The notes: generated from the letters alone by a model not told the origin. DNA of 64,000 nucleotides from Salvia splendens (GCF_004379255.2 NC_056040.1:25882852-25946851), one strand, 5' to 3'. Positions 1-11,000 are shown, numbered from the stretch's first letter. Numbers and translations: made by a program.

Positions 1-1584
1 GGTAGATGAATGGGACGCAAGCATCGCCAAGGACTGCAATGAAATAAGGCGTGGCGAGGGTTGGACGCCGCGCAACGCTACCCTTACCCCGCTCTGGCTG
101 AATTCCAAGGTCTTCCCAACAAAATCGGCGGAGATCTTGCCCAATGATTCCAACCATTCTATCCCCAGCACTATATCCGGCCTATGAATTTCCATAATAT
201 GCAGGTCGAAGTGGAAATCGATTCCCTGCACTGATAGCTTGGTCCGACGTGCGATGTGCGAGCAAACTAACGAAGCACCGTGGATGCAGGGAGTCAGGGA
301 CAACTACAATTGCTTCGCCACTCGTGGATGCAGGAAATCATGTGTGCTCCCGGTATCTATGAGTATACTTACAGTAGTAGTTCCTATGGTCCCGGCAACA
401 TTAAACGGGCGACCCTTAGCACCCCCTGCCATGGCGTGAAGATGTGACAGGTCTACTGTGATAATCGTCTCGCCCTCCTCACTGCAGTCTGACCCTTCAA
501 GATTAATTTCCCCATCATCCTCGCCCACATACGACAATATTTTCTACTTACATACATGGCCCGGTGTCCATTTCTCCGAATAGTGGTAGCATAAGCCCTT
601 CCGTGAGCTGCTTTCATGGCCTCTCTGGGCGCCGTGTCTGCCTGGCCGCCTGGTTGGGGCTGGCCGACCCCGGGAATCCGCGTGTCGCGGTGATTCCACC
701 TCCCGCGCCCTGCCTGGGATTGGCGTTCGTCGTGCGACGCTGCCAGTCGTAAAGCCAGAGCCATCGCCTCCGCCAAAGAGCGCGGCTCTTGCAATTCTAC
801 CTTCTCCTGGATGGGTTCTTTAAGGCCCGTGATGAAAATCGGGATCAACGCCTCCTCAGACAGCCCTTTCACCAGGTTAAGATAACGCTCAAAGGCGTCG
901 TGATACTCTGCTACCGAACCCGTCTGCACCAATTTGGAGAGTGGCCCAATGCAATTGCGGAAACTTTGCGGGTCAAACCTATGACCCACTTCTTCCAAAA
1001 ATTCCCTCCACGTCACTACTGGGTTATTCTCACGATAATTGAATATCCATTCTGCAGCCGACGGCCGAAAAAGCATGATCACATAATGTAGGCGCTCCGA
1101 ATCTGGCATCCCCAGGTGGTTGAAGTAATAATCGACCCTAGAAATCCAATTTGATGCATCTGAGCCGTCGAAGGGGGGCGCTTTCATGGAAAGCCCTCTC
1201 GGTCTCTCAAGCCTGTGTGTCCCGTAATCTTGCCTAGTCAGGGGTGAGTCCCAAGACGTAGGTTGACGGTACCCCCGAAAGCCTGTGTCGACGTCCCCCA
1301 GAACGCGATCCCTCGGCTTGTCCAAACACGTGCGGGGCCGAGCCTCGGTTTGATCGCGGTATAGCAGCCGTCGCGCCTATGTAACGCGCGGGCAGCGCCA
1401 CGTCGGTGGCGGACATCTCCACCATGGTCTCGCCGACCATGGGAGAAAGGCTGGAGGACATCCTCGGATCCCGCCCAAGCGTCGCGAGGGGAGCGATATC
1501 CGTCGTTGTCGATGTCGTCCGAGAAGTAGGGGGGTCCGGCTCAGGATCGCACGCCGCCTCCAACTTCTCCAGCCTGAGCTCCAT
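1..1584 (-). pseudogene. Ty3/gypsy gag-protease remnant (runs off left edge)
   Basis: Reading on the minus strand, about 1584-1234 gives a gag N-terminus with a short coiled coil (LEKLEAA). About 1325-650 gives the retrotransposon gag core (PPFDGSDASNWISRVDYYF ... WREFLEEVGHRFDP). A zinc-knuckle remnant follows near 600-560 (CYHYSEKWTPGHVCK, with the second Cys replaced by Tyr). The aspartic protease is at about 537-1, with the catalytic motif LIDTGSTHDFL and then a block DIVLGIEWLESLGKISADF. These pieces lie in different frames, so at least three frameshifts and a stop separate them and the element cannot make a full polyprotein. The knuckle spacing (CX2CX4-5HX4C type) and the protease resemble chromovirus-like gypsy elements, but RT and integrase lie outside the window, so the lineage is uncertain. 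The 5' LTR is just upstream (higher coordinates). Confidence 0.85.
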
Positions 1585-1754
1585 CTTGTCAAATCGCGCC
1601 TGAGAAGTAGGGGGTCCGGCTCGGGAAACGCTTCCTCAACGTTGAAATATCGAGCACAATCAAGAAACGGGTACCGTCGTCGTCGAGCGCTCAAGCGTGT
1701 GGGTCGGCGGCGAGTCCGGTGCGGCGGTGGGCTGAGCGCGAGTATAGCTCGTTG

Positions 1755-2191
1755 TCAGCCTGGGAAGGTTTGTTTCTTGAAGTAAAAGCAATTGAGCCAA
1801 AAGATTATTTCATAGATGTTTCAATGGATGACAACGTGGCTCTATTTATGCTAAAACCCTAGGGTTGATTCGACCTAATCCTAATACGTTCGGGAAAGAA
1901 TCAACTAAGAAAACCCGAACGAGGCTTATAATTCGCTCGACTCAATTATAAATAAAATAACAATAATAATCCAAAAATAATAAAAAACAACATAAAACCA
2001 AAAATAGAAAACGACTCCTAATAGACTTAGGTCCTGGCCTTGCGACTTACGTCGCATACTTCCGTGGTGGCTTGAGTCGATCCCTCGGCCTCAACTTCCT
2101 CGTTACCGTGACGTCCTCTTTCCTCTGCTGCTGTTGCGAAGGTGCTCCCGGAGCAGCTGCCGGCTCCCCTGCTGCATGAGCAACCGTATCA
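1755..2191 (-). repeat. Probable 5' LTR of the left-edge gypsy element
   Basis: On the minus strand this stretch begins TGATACGG at 2191 and lies directly upstream of the gag remnant. Reading minus it contains a TATA-like CATAAATAGAG (about 1830-1842). The inner end near 1755 is approximate because the second LTR is outside the window and no clear primer-binding site was recognised. Confidence 0.5.
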
Positions 2192-2863
2192 ACATACAAT
2201 AAAAATAAACTAAAATACTAAAATTTTATTGGAAAATTATTATGTTTATTTGCATTTCAGATTTTTGAACAATTTTGTACATTTTGCTACAGGGGATCCA
2301 CGTCTTTAGCAATTTGGCCTTTGGACATTCCCACCACATTGTATATTGTAGTAATATTCATTGCTTATTTTACCTTTAACAATTTCATGTAACGCATGGG
2401 ATCTAATATAGTATACGTAGTCCGCCGGCCAACCCTTTTATGCATTTACAAGTGTAAAGCATGATTATCTTAATCTCATCGAGGTTATCGTCACATGATG
2501 TTGTGTTCTAACTCGGCTATATTAATTCTTTGTATTATATCAAATTAAATTGAAAAAAATATTAAACTATAACAAATCAATGTTAGAAAAAGTAATGAAT
2601 TTAGGGTGCTAGGTCATAGACTATTATGTAGATTTTCCTTCTCTTAAGTTTGTGGAAGAAAATTTTAAATACGAAAAATCAATTTAGGAAACATAAGCTT
2701 GGTCATGGTCAACTAATTGACAATGTAACACACACACTAAAGATTTGTCACACGTCTGTGTGCCACATTATGATCCGGTCACATAAATCTTTTATTCGAT
2801 CACAAACTTATAATTTACTAAAACGTAAAGTATTTTTATTTAATCACGCTTATGTTAAACATA
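2192..2863. other. AT-rich spacer, no gene seen
   Basis: No convincing coding or RNA gene. There are short uninterrupted stretches, but no family motif and no splice-site series. Confidence 0.5.
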
Positions 2864-3086
2864 TTCCATTCGTCCACAATAGATGTCCCATAGTTAACTG
2901 ACTTGGATTTTAAGAAATTGTTTGGCTTTATAAAAAAAAATGGATATAAAAAGTTAGAGGAACTTGAATCCTACTTTTATATATTAGTTTTACAATAAAA
3001 TATTAGTGAAATAAGTTAGTGGAATATGGATCCACTTACTAAAAATAGTAAAAGTGAATTAGGACATTTATTGGTAGACGGACGAA
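2864..3086. mobile_element. Degenerate Stowaway/mariner-type MITE
   Basis: Diverged terminal inverted repeats: left CCATTCGTCCACAATAGATG, right (reverse complement) TTCGTCCGTCTACCAATAAATG, flanked by TA. The AT-rich interior with TTAGTGGAATATGGATCCAC is shared with other MITEs in this window (for example the one at 50398). Confidence 0.6.
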
Positions 3087-3184
3087 TAAAAAATGGAACA
3101 TTTTCATGGCGAACGAAAGAAGTACTACTTTATTATTATAGATAATAGAAGTTAGACTATCAACTATCAAGTGATATTTAACTA

Positions 3185-3425
3185 CTCTCATGTCCTCAAA
3201 ATATAAACAAACGTGTACTATATAACACGAGTTTCAATTTGCAATTGATAAAGTAAGATAAAAGGAGAAAAGGTCGTGGAAGGAGTGGTAGACTGATAGT
3301 GGACTATGGGGTCTATATTATTTGTGTTGTGTAATTGGTTAAAATCTTCATATTTAAACTTCATCTAATTTTAGAGGACAATCTAGAATGATAAAACTAA
3401 TCTATTTATTTGAGGACAGATGGAG
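3185..3425. mobile_element. Stowaway-type MITE
   Basis: About 241 bp with imperfect terminal inverted repeats (left CTCTCATGTCCTCAAAATA, right reverse complement CTCCATCTGTCCTCAAATA). It is flanked by TA at 3183-3184 and 3426-3427, the usual Stowaway target duplication. No coding capacity. Confidence 0.7.
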
Positions 3426-3448
3426 TATTAAATAAATCCTTACTGCTA

Positions 3449-3592
3449 CTCCCTCCGTCCCTAATAATTCATCACCATTTGACCCGGTAGGGTTTTAAGA
3501 AATGTAATGGAAAGTGGGTTGAAAAAGTGAGTGGAATGAGGAGTGCACTACCAAAAATGATAAAAGTGCAAGGTGATAAATTTTTAGGGATG
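3449..3592. mobile_element. Stowaway MITE, one end truncated
   Basis: The left end has the canonical CTCCCTCCGTCCCTAATAAT after TA. The right end keeps only AATTTTTAGGGATG before TA, so its outer GGAGGGAG part is lost. The interior (CACCATTTGACCCGG ... AAGAAATGTAATGGAAAG) matches the family of the element at 50398-50652. Confidence 0.65.
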
Positions 3593-4433
3593 TATAAAAA
3601 GGGGAATAATTTTTTATATTTTGGATATTTCTTAAAAATTCAAATTTGGTTAGAAGAGAATAAATCCTTGCTCCTACTTTTTATATTTTTGGATATTTCT
3701 TAATAAATTCAAACTTGGCTATAATAGTAGGGAAAGAAGATTTCTCAAGCGCAAGGGGGCCCACTTTACTTGGGCAAAAAGAGAAGCCTGTGAAATTAGC
3801 CGCCTTTAACTGCTGTGCAAAATATAAGAAACTTCAATAGGCAAATAAGCCATGCAGGTCGTTGTCATCTGTCATTGTTTGAGATTACATTGACTCAGAG
3901 AAGAGTGTTGGGCTGGGCCAGCTAGGCCCAGGCCCAGCCCATCAGTGAAATGAAGTGGGCTTGGGCTGGGCTCATTAGTTGAGATGTGCTCCAATTGGGC
4001 ATTTTGTAAATCCAGGTTCAGCCCAAGCCCAGGACTAGATCCATCTGAAGCCTAGCCCAGCCCAGGACCAGCCCATGACCGGGCTCATCAGAGGCCCACC
4101 TTCTACAATTAATTTTTTAAATGTAATTAAATGATTAATCACTAATAATAATATATTTCTCTATTTAGGCATGTCATCTTGTGCACGAGACATGTTAATT
4201 TTTGTCTGTATCATACCAATTTTTTGGATAATCAGAACGGACTCAAACAGTATGATATCGATCCATGTAGATTGAGATCCATTAACCCAAGATTTATACC
4301 CTTGGATGATGTTTGATCTTGCAAATGAACACAAAACACAAAAAGCAATAAAAGGATAGGGTGGATCTAGCCCTAAAAAACTAGATCCAAAATGATTTGA
4401 TGGGAGATGAGAAATGAAGAAGTGTGAATTTGA
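3593..4433. other. Spacer with a GGGCTGGGCC-rich block
   Basis: No gene seen. From about 3905 to 4098 the DNA is packed with short inverted and direct copies of GGGCTGGGCC / GGCCCAGCCC, within an otherwise AT-rich area. TGGGCC/T is a known TCP-type (site II) motif in plant promoters, but no gene start follows, so a promoter role is not supported. Confidence 0.45.
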
Positions 4434-4435
4434 TA

Positions 4436-4689
4436 CTCCCTCCGTCCTTCTATAGTAGAGGTGTTTCTTTTCTGCACGATATTTAAGAAAACGTTGTGTT
4501 AAGTGGGGTAAGTAAATGAATAATAAAGTAGAAAAGGAAAAAGGTAGAGAGATGAAGAGAGAATAAAATAAAAGAGAGTAAAGTAAGAGAAAATAAAAGT
4601 TGTTGCTTATTGCCAAAAAAAGAAACGACTCATCAACAATGGGACAACCCAAAAATGAATACGACTCAGCTACAGAGGGATGGATGGAG
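4436..4689. mobile_element. Stowaway-type MITE
   Basis: About 254 bp. Left end CTCCCTCCGTCCTTCTATAG, right end (reverse complement) CTCCATCCATCCCTCTGTAG, with TA on both sides (4434-4435 and 4690-4691). A 163-codon minus-strand frame across it is chance read-through. Confidence 0.75.
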
Positions 4690-4691
4690 TA

Positions 4692-5540
4692 TTAGCTAAA
4701 TCCATTGATGGAGAAAATACTCTAAGTAATCTTCAACATACTAGATTCAAGTAATGACTCTGCTGCTCAAAGGAATTCACAAACCCTTGACGCATACCTA
4801 TACTTGATCATACTTGATTGGATCAATTGATGATCAAGCAACATAGAAAACTAGAAATTGGATAAAAACTCTCTTCAAGAGAGTACACAAGTCTAGCAAG
4901 ATTCTAATGTCAAAATTCAGCCAACCCATAATTAAATGACATCAAGGGGTATTTATACTTAGAGTCCAAAACCCAAGGAATGAGCCTACAAAATCTAGCA
5001 TAGGCATTGTACCCGACCGGGTGAGCTTTTGGACACTGAGCCACCCGACGAGGTGGAATTCCCTGACTCCTTCCTTTCTTCAACCTGTCACCTGGTCGGG
5101 TGGACTTGTGGGCGAAAAGCCACCCGCCCCGGTAGAAGTCTCTGACTCACCGCCGCCTTCAGCGGAATACCCGATCGGGTGATCTGGTTGGCGACGAGCC
5201 ACCCGTCCGGGTGGGACTCCCTGACTCCTCGATGCCTTGGTGAAGGTACCCCAGCAGGTGATCGAGTTGCCCTCGAGGTACCCGGCCGGGTAGGAAGACT
5301 TGAGCTTGCGGATTCCAGCGGGTAGGCACCCAACTAGGTGGTTGCAATGACACCCGGCCGGGTAGATGCTCATGACCCTCGTTTTGCAGCGCGATCTTTA
5401 TCGTCGGCTCTTCAATCTTCATCGACTCCTCTCGCAGCGTCTCTTTGATGAAATTGAAGAGCTCTAGTCGCCTCGCCATGGACCTCGTTACGGGTCCTCC
5501 ATGCGGAGTCGTATCACATAAATAGTTTAATATCAACATA
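4692..5540 (-). mobile_element. Gypsy-type 3' end / LTR remnant
   Basis: On the minus strand a short frame starting near 5539 contains GPVTRSMARRLELFNFIKE, which resembles the C-terminal tail of gypsy polyproteins. It reads on into a repeat-rich segment (5364-5011), followed downstream by a TATA-like TATAAATACC (about 4958-4967, minus). This order (end of pol, repeat-rich U3, TATA, leader) fits a decayed 3' LTR. No matching second LTR or target duplication was found in the window. Confidence 0.45.
5011..5364. repeat. 79-bp tandem repeat with paired 13-bp dyads
   Basis: Ten versions of a near-palindrome like ACCCGGCCGGGT begin at 5011, 5043, 5090, 5122, 5169, 5201, 5248, 5280, 5328 and 5352. 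The spacings alternate 32 and 47, giving about four and a half copies of a 79-bp unit with two dyads each. Stretches between dyads (CCCTGACTCC, GCGACGAGCC) are also shared between units. The repeats are open on the minus strand and encode diverged PGRV/PTR-type residues, but this looks incidental. Confidence 0.8.
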
Positions 5541-5950
5541 AGTTTTCAACCAAATCATAAATGCAACATTCCAGGGACGGAACTACACGGGGCCAAGCCA
5601 CCGCTTCAGCGGGGGCTTAGCCGCCGCCGGACCCGATTACCTTCCTGTCACGGTAGTCCTCCGCCTGGTCTCCGCCCCAGGCGACTCGAATAGCCCTGCA
5701 CTCCATTTCCTTTTTGCTTAAACTAAATCTGAAATTTGAGGAAAATGCAAGGAGACGATGTATTTTGAGGAAGGAGACAACAAAAATTATTAATGATATA
5801 ATATTATTATATTGTATATGATGTGAAAAGTTATTGACATATTTACAATAAAATAAATTAAAGAGCCGTGTAATGTATAGAATCACTAGATTATGTAGTG
5901 GAGTGGTCATAAATTTATATTTCAATGCTATTGATAAGACATACTAAGAT

Positions 5951-6273
5951 AGGGATGCATTCATTTTCTTTTTGTATCTTTTGTTCTATTGTTCCTTTTA
6001 ATCTCAGCCCCACGATTTTATCATCCGACGGTTAGATTGATGTCACATGTCATTTAATAATGCAGATTTTTAGTTGAATAATGCACACCGACTAATAATG
6101 CACCATTATAGTGTAATAATGTAGAATTTCAGTTGAATAATGCACACCGACTAATAATGCACCATTATAGTGTAATAATGCAGATCATCACAACCATCCA
6201 ATTCAAGGATCCAAGGGTTGTGATTAAAAAGAAGCTTGGACTGAAAAGTTGCGAAGGACCTTAACACACCCCT
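5951..6273. mobile_element. hAT-type MITE nested in the larger hAT element
   Basis: 323 bp with imperfect terminal repeats (left AGGGATGCATTCA, right reverse complement AGGGGTGTGTTAA). It is flanked by a perfect 8-bp target duplication actaagat (5943-5950 and 6274-6281). It contains a 59-bp tandem repeat. Confidence 0.8.
6053..6185. repeat. 59-bp tandem repeat, about 2.2 copies
   Basis: The segment around TTGAATAATGCACACCGAC recurs with a period of 59 (6074 and 6133), with a partial third copy. Each unit includes TAATAATGCACCATTATAG, itself partly self-complementary. It lies inside the nested hAT MITE. Confidence 0.75.
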
Positions 6274-6867
6274 ACTAAGATATAATCATTTTTATTATCT
6301 TATAAAATATATTTGCTAGCATTTTGAAATGTATAATATTAGTATTATAAATTAATAAATATGCTATTTTTGTAAACTATAAACATTTCAATCTAAATTG
6401 TTTCTTTATTTCTCATATGTAAGTACTTCTATGTAAAATCAACGAAAAGTTGAAGAATTCAATCAGTATCACTTTAGTACACCAATATATTACTAAGTAC
6501 AAAGTCAAGATGTATAATTTTTAATTCTATCATATCGTAGTATATATATTAAAAATTTAATGTTATTGTTACTATGTACAATGTCAAGATGAATAATTTT
6601 TGTAACCATTTGAAAATATATATCATGGAGCTCCTATTAATAATTGTTTCATGTATTTGCTCTTTGATTTGATGGATATGAACAATAATCATCAACCATC
6701 TGATAAAAATTATAAATATTTTATTTAAAATTAAATATTTCAATATTGTTATTTTATAAATTTAAATATGTTAATATATTATTATTATTTTATAATTAAA
6801 TATTAGTAATATTTTAAAATTTTAGCACCGGCTTCTTTCAATTTCTGGTTCCGTCCCTGCAACATTT

Positions 6868-7049
6868 AGTTTTGACTACCTCTAAATTTTTTTCTTATAT
6901 TTTTTTATCCAAGAGGTAAAAAAGATGGTTTTGGAGTTTAACTTTAAGAATATTACGTATTCAAAACCTTAATATTTGATGAATAATTATAGAATTCTTT
7001 AAATTTGTTAGTTAGAAAAATCGATGAGGTATATTTTACTTACAAACAT
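6868..7049. other. Short AT-rich spacer
   Basis: Nothing recognised between the hAT element and the Dicer-like pseudogene. Confidence 0.4.
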
Positions 7050-7805
7050 GATTCACCGAGTAGAATCTGTATAGCGAGACAGGGAACTTGTAATCTGGTA
7101 CATTATTTAATGCAGTGTAGGAAGCCAATCAACAATTTCCTTCTTCCTCATAAGCATTCTTCACTTTATTAGACTGCATAGAGATATAGTGTCCTTGTAA
7201 ATGAATACTTCATCTGTTGGGGCTTGCTGATATTTGGATTAGTTCCTTCTAATCTTCCAATTAGATTACTTATAAATATTTGTACTTGAGGAGAATGGCG
7301 AGAAAAAGAGGAATACATTGTCCACTTGCCTCCTGAACTTTGTGAGTTGAAAATTGTTGGTTTTTCTAAAGATATCGGAAGCTCATTGTCCGTATTACCA
7401 TCAATCATGCACCGCCATTGAACAGAAGGACAAGTTAAGCGCTTCATTCCCGGGGCAGAAGTAACTACGGATAGAGTAAGTGCTATCTTAGAATTGGTAT
7501 GCTCTATTAGATCTCCTTTGTCCACCATTAAGCTCTTACATTGTATTTGATCCCGTTTTTCATAGTTAAGGTATTGTTAATAGTTCATTTATAATTGGAT
7601 GCAGATTCTTGAAGCTATCACGAGTGAAGGATGTAATGAGTACAATTCTCTCGAAAGGCTGGAATTGCTTGGTGATGCATTTCTCAAGTTCGCAGTTGGT
7701 AGATATCTTTTTCTTAAGCATGATGCTCTAGATGAGGGCTAGCTAACAAGAAAGCGGTCAAAACTAACAAACAATCATAATTTATTCAAGCTGAAAAATT
7801 TACAG
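7050..7805 (+). pseudogene. DCL4: Dicer-like (DCL4-type) pseudogene, PAZ-RNase IIIa part
   Basis: Two decayed exons. The first (about 7217-7479) reads [18 protein letters not shown] and then [18 protein letters not shown], the conserved linker before the first RNase III domain of plant DCL4. It is followed by stops and frame changes before PGAEVTTDR and a GTAAGT donor. The second (7606-7805) starts after an AG acceptor and carries the RNase III signature [20 protein letters not shown]. An in-frame TAG falls straight after LDEG, before LTRKRSK and NNHNLFKLKNLQ. In live Dicers this domain cuts double-stranded RNA to make small RNAs in the nucleus. The stop inside RNase IIIa plus the frameshifts mean this copy is dead. 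Exons upstream of 7050 (helicase, most of PAZ) were not found. Confidence 0.8.
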
Positions 7806-8218
7806 GTAAACAACGTATATCTGTTTTTCCTTCTTTTTTCGGTAGATGCAAATTATTTTGATGTATTCCACACATGTCACTTCATACCTGAAAGTCACTG
7901 TCCTTATACATTATGGCTTCCATTGAATTTTGATTGGGAACACCGCAAACAATTATACGTGTTCCTTCTATCTATAAAAAGATTTTATACTTTCTTTATA
8001 ATGAGCCTCACAACTAAGCGGATGAACAATGCATCCATTTAAATTTGATTCAAGTACTTTCCACTTATATGTATGTGATAGTTTGACCTTTATACCACTG
8101 TGTTGAACACTGTTGAAGGTTCACTTTAGTGTGCCTCAGCAACCTGGCCATTCTAGGCTGTTTTTTTGTGAAATAAGACTGGGTAATACTATCGTACTAG
8201 AGGCAAGTCGAGTGTAAG

Positions 8219-8544
8219 TGATACGAGGGTACTCGTATCGGTTCCGGCAGCACGAAGTCGCCGGAGAAGGGTTAGGTTCGTTCGCGGGATCCTCCCGTCG
8301 AGCAGCCTAGGGTTCTCGGTTAATTAGGGTTTGACGAGATGAACTTGCGGAAAATAAAGTACAATAAAAGATAAAGTAACGATAAAGGATAAACTGGATT
8401 GATATTTCTTGAATGATTGAACTAAAGAACAATGTCCACTATTTATAATAATGGATACTAACTTAATGAGCAAGACAAAAGATATGAAAAAGATATGCAA
8501 ATCTATAATTAACTAACTAAATAATAATAATAATAATCGTATCA
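8219..8544 (-). repeat. 3' LTR of the small LTR element
   Basis: 326 bp, TG...CA. Nearly identical to 9661-9986; differences seen include cacgaag/cgcgaag and gacgaga/gacgtga. Confidence 0.9.
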
Positions 8545-9660
8545 ACTCCCCCACGGTTGAAATCCACCTTGTCCCCAAGGTGGGCACCATGAAGCAACAA
8601 TGAGTGTCGAGGAATCCTCCTGGGTCAAACATACACCGAATAGTTGAGCGTCTCCCAGCATCAATGCGTCCATGAATGCTCAAGCATAGAGTGACATTTT
8701 GCAGAGGAATCAACCGGGCATCGACGTCGAGGAAAGTTGATCGATGATTAATACTTGTAACATCACCAACATGCCAAACCACATATACACAGGCAATTAC
8801 CTTCTTCATATCCTCAATGGAACCATCTTCGTCCTCTTTCAACAAAAAAGAATCAATCTTGTTGCTCAACATTGTAATATCCAACCTGTTATGCTCTACC
8901 ACATGTATAGGTTCTCGGCAAGTAAAAACAACATTACATGGATCATCTTTGTCATCTTTACTACCATAAATTGGTCCACTAACATCAACACTAGAATGAA
9001 TAACATTTTTTTCCTCTTCATCATTATCAACGACAATTAATTCCATCGAGTCATACTCGAAATTGGAGTCGCACGACAGAGATATTGTGGCTGGTGGAGG
9101 CGGGATAGCAACGACAACAGGCAGTGAGCTTCTAGATGGATCGTGATGGAGATCAGCTGGGGCGGCGGCTGTCATCTGTGGTAGGGGACACGATACCGGC
9201 TCCGTGTACATGACACTGGCTGTAGTCTGGTGGAGGTCGTGTCGCGACGTGTGGATCGCCCAGGCAGCGTTTGTTTGCATCCATCCGAGACGTCAATTGC
9301 TTGATAGTAGCAGTTAAACGCTTGAGCTGTGAAGCCAAGGCAGCCACCGTTAGGTTCGGTTCAAACTCCGGCGTCACTGGATCACGTGGCATGTTGAGAG
9401 GCTCCATATGGCCGACATCGTTGGTCGTTGGGAGACATTGCCAATCCGGTTGATCGGGAGGTTGCGGATATAACAATGGTGAGTCTGGATAGGAGTATCC
9501 AAATTGCATGTTCTGGCTCTGGAGGTACCAACACGATGTGGGGCTCGGCATGGGCAGTGGCGAGAGGAACGGTCTATTGAACTGGCGATGGACGTAGTCA
9601 GTGTAGGTGTATGACATGATGCGGAAATACGGAGGATGAGCTCTCAATGAAAGCACCAAA
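8545..9660 (-). pseudogene. Gag-like leader frames of the small LTR element
   Basis: Two overlapping minus-strand frames. One, 9659-9153 (168 codons; a second Met at about 9617 begins MSYTYTDYVHRQF), has a short coiled-coil-like stretch (LASQLKRLTATIKQLTSRMD), like gag N-termini of gypsy elements. The other, 9280-8513 (255 codons), is acidic in its middle and has no known domain. At the 3' end a third frame reads LGDKVDFNRGG, resembling the very end of gypsy polyproteins. So the interior joins a gag start to a pol end with everything between lost. Function unknown. Confidence 0.55.
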
Positions 9661-9986
9661 TGATACGAGGGTACTCGTATCGGTTCCGGCAGCGCGAAGT
9701 CGCCGGAGAAGGGTTAGGTTCGTTCGCGGGATCCTCCCGTCGAGCAGCCTAGGGTTCTCGGTTAATTAGGGTTTGACGTGATGAACTTGCGGAAAATAAA
9801 GTACAATAAAAGATAAAGTAACGATAAAGGATAAACTGGATTGATATTTCTTGAATGATTGAACTAAAGAACAATGTCCACTATTTATAATAGTGGATAC
9901 TAACTTAATGAGCAAGACAAAAGATATGAAAAAGATATGCAAATCTATAATTAACTAACTAAATAATAATAATAATAATCGTATCA
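9661..9986 (-). repeat. 5' LTR of the small LTR element
   Basis: 326 bp, TG...CA. In minus orientation it is followed by the primer-site-like sequence at about 9641-9658. Confidence 0.9.
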
Positions 9987-9991
9987 GTGAG

Positions 9992-10338
9992 CTAACTTAT
10001 TAACGAATTTCCTCCTTCATTCCTTCATCAACCAGCTATTTCACTCGAAGAAAACAAGAAAATAATATTTCTCTAGAATAAATTAATTGAGTAATAACTA
10101 TAATTGATTGTATTTTTCTTTGTAAGTAATCCTCCAAGCCAAGAGATTCTTACAGCTAAACCGCTTGAAACAGCCTTGAGTTGTTATATGGAAAGACCAT
10201 CCTAATTTGACCATGTTCAGTAAGATATTAGTTGCATCCTTAGAACAGATGTATCCTGGCACAAGCCATAGTGAGAATCAAATGATCGACAACATTCGCC
10301 ATACGAGCCATAAAGGTGCCCACATACTCATCAACCAT
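9992..10338. other. Spacer, no gene recognised
   Basis: About 350 bp between the LTR element and a tandem duplication. A short frame at 10207-10392 has no recognisable motif. Confidence 0.4.
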
Positions 10339-10640
10339 CCCAACCTGCTTAATTTTGGCCAAGGACTCTTAAAGGAATTTTCCATGGGATAGCCCCATAT
10401 TGACGACTGATCATAATTCACTCTTTTTCTGCATCATATATACGTAACAAACACTCTACAATTCATTCTATGATAGATAGCACCAACCTGCTTCGTTTTG
10501 GCCAAGGACTCATAAAGGAATTTTCCATGGGATTGTCCCATATTGATGACTAATCACAATTCACTTGTTTCCGCGTCATATATACGGAACAAACCCTAAA
10601 CAATTCATTCTATGATAGATATCACCAACTATTACTACTA
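10339..10640. repeat. 153-bp tandem duplication
   Basis: The segment starting CAACCTGCTTAATTTTGGCC (10341) is repeated from 10494 with a period of 153 and only scattered changes. It includes AAAGGAATTTTCCATGGGAT and a shared tail ATTCATTCTATGATAGAT. Confidence 0.8.
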
Positions 10641-11000
10641 AAGTAGTCTCCAATTTGCAGATATATTTGTATGGTGAAAATTTAATTCGAAAAATAACGT
10701 ATAGTTGACGAGAGAGGAATAACTAGAGTTGAGTACGAAATGAACCGAAAAAAAATATCATATTCGATTTCCATGTAGGAACAAGTAGTAAAACTAATAT
10801 TATTCTCAAACTTCAAGGCTTCAATATCAAATGATCAAACATTCATATATGAGTTTCTCTACATAACACTAATATTTATAGGCATTAGCTATATGTGTGT
10901 GTGTGGATATGAAAATATAACTTACCTAAATATGGCTCATCTACTTGTGGCCGCAAGTGTGAACGTGCATGAATCTTACATTACTTGGAATATGCCGATG
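10641..11000. other. AT-rich spacer
   Basis: No gene, repeat or RNA recognised. Confidence 0.4.

Larger units (their letters stand above)
5572..6859. mobile_element. Non-autonomous hAT-type element
   Basis: 1288 bp bounded by terminal inverted repeats CAGGGACGGAAC (left) and GTTCCGTCCCTG (right). An 8-bp target duplication flanks it: caacattc at 5564-5571 and caacattt at 6860-6867 (7 of 8 match). Eight-base duplications and CAGGG ends are typical of hAT elements. No transposase frame is present. A second hAT-type element sits inside it. Confidence 0.8.
8219..9986 (-). mobile_element. Small non-autonomous LTR retrotransposon (1768 bp)
   Basis: Two 326-bp LTRs (8219-8544 and 9661-9986) start TGATACGA and end TCGTATCA and are nearly identical. 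The flanks gtaag (8214-8218) and gtgag (9987-9991) fit a 5-bp target duplication with one change. Reading on the minus strand, a primer-site-like TGGTGCTTTCATTGAGAG follows the 5' LTR, and a polypurine tract GTGGGGGAGT precedes the 3' LTR. The interior has only about 1.1 kb and no protease, RT or integrase, so the element must depend on proteins from another copy. It lies in the gap between the two DCL4-like blocks. Confidence 0.9.

Noticed and set aside
4161..4652. 163-codon minus-strand frame
   Set aside because: Covers a Stowaway MITE and AT-rich DNA; the protein is low-complexity with no family match.
5080..5539. Overlapping minus-strand frames rich in PGRV/PTR residues as a possible repeat protein
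   Set aside because: All three frames stay open because of the GC-rich 79-bp repeat; conservation follows DNA dyads rather than codons.
6053..6185. Possible CRISPR-like or satellite array
   Set aside because: Only about two copies of a 59-bp unit, without unique spacers, inside a hAT MITE.
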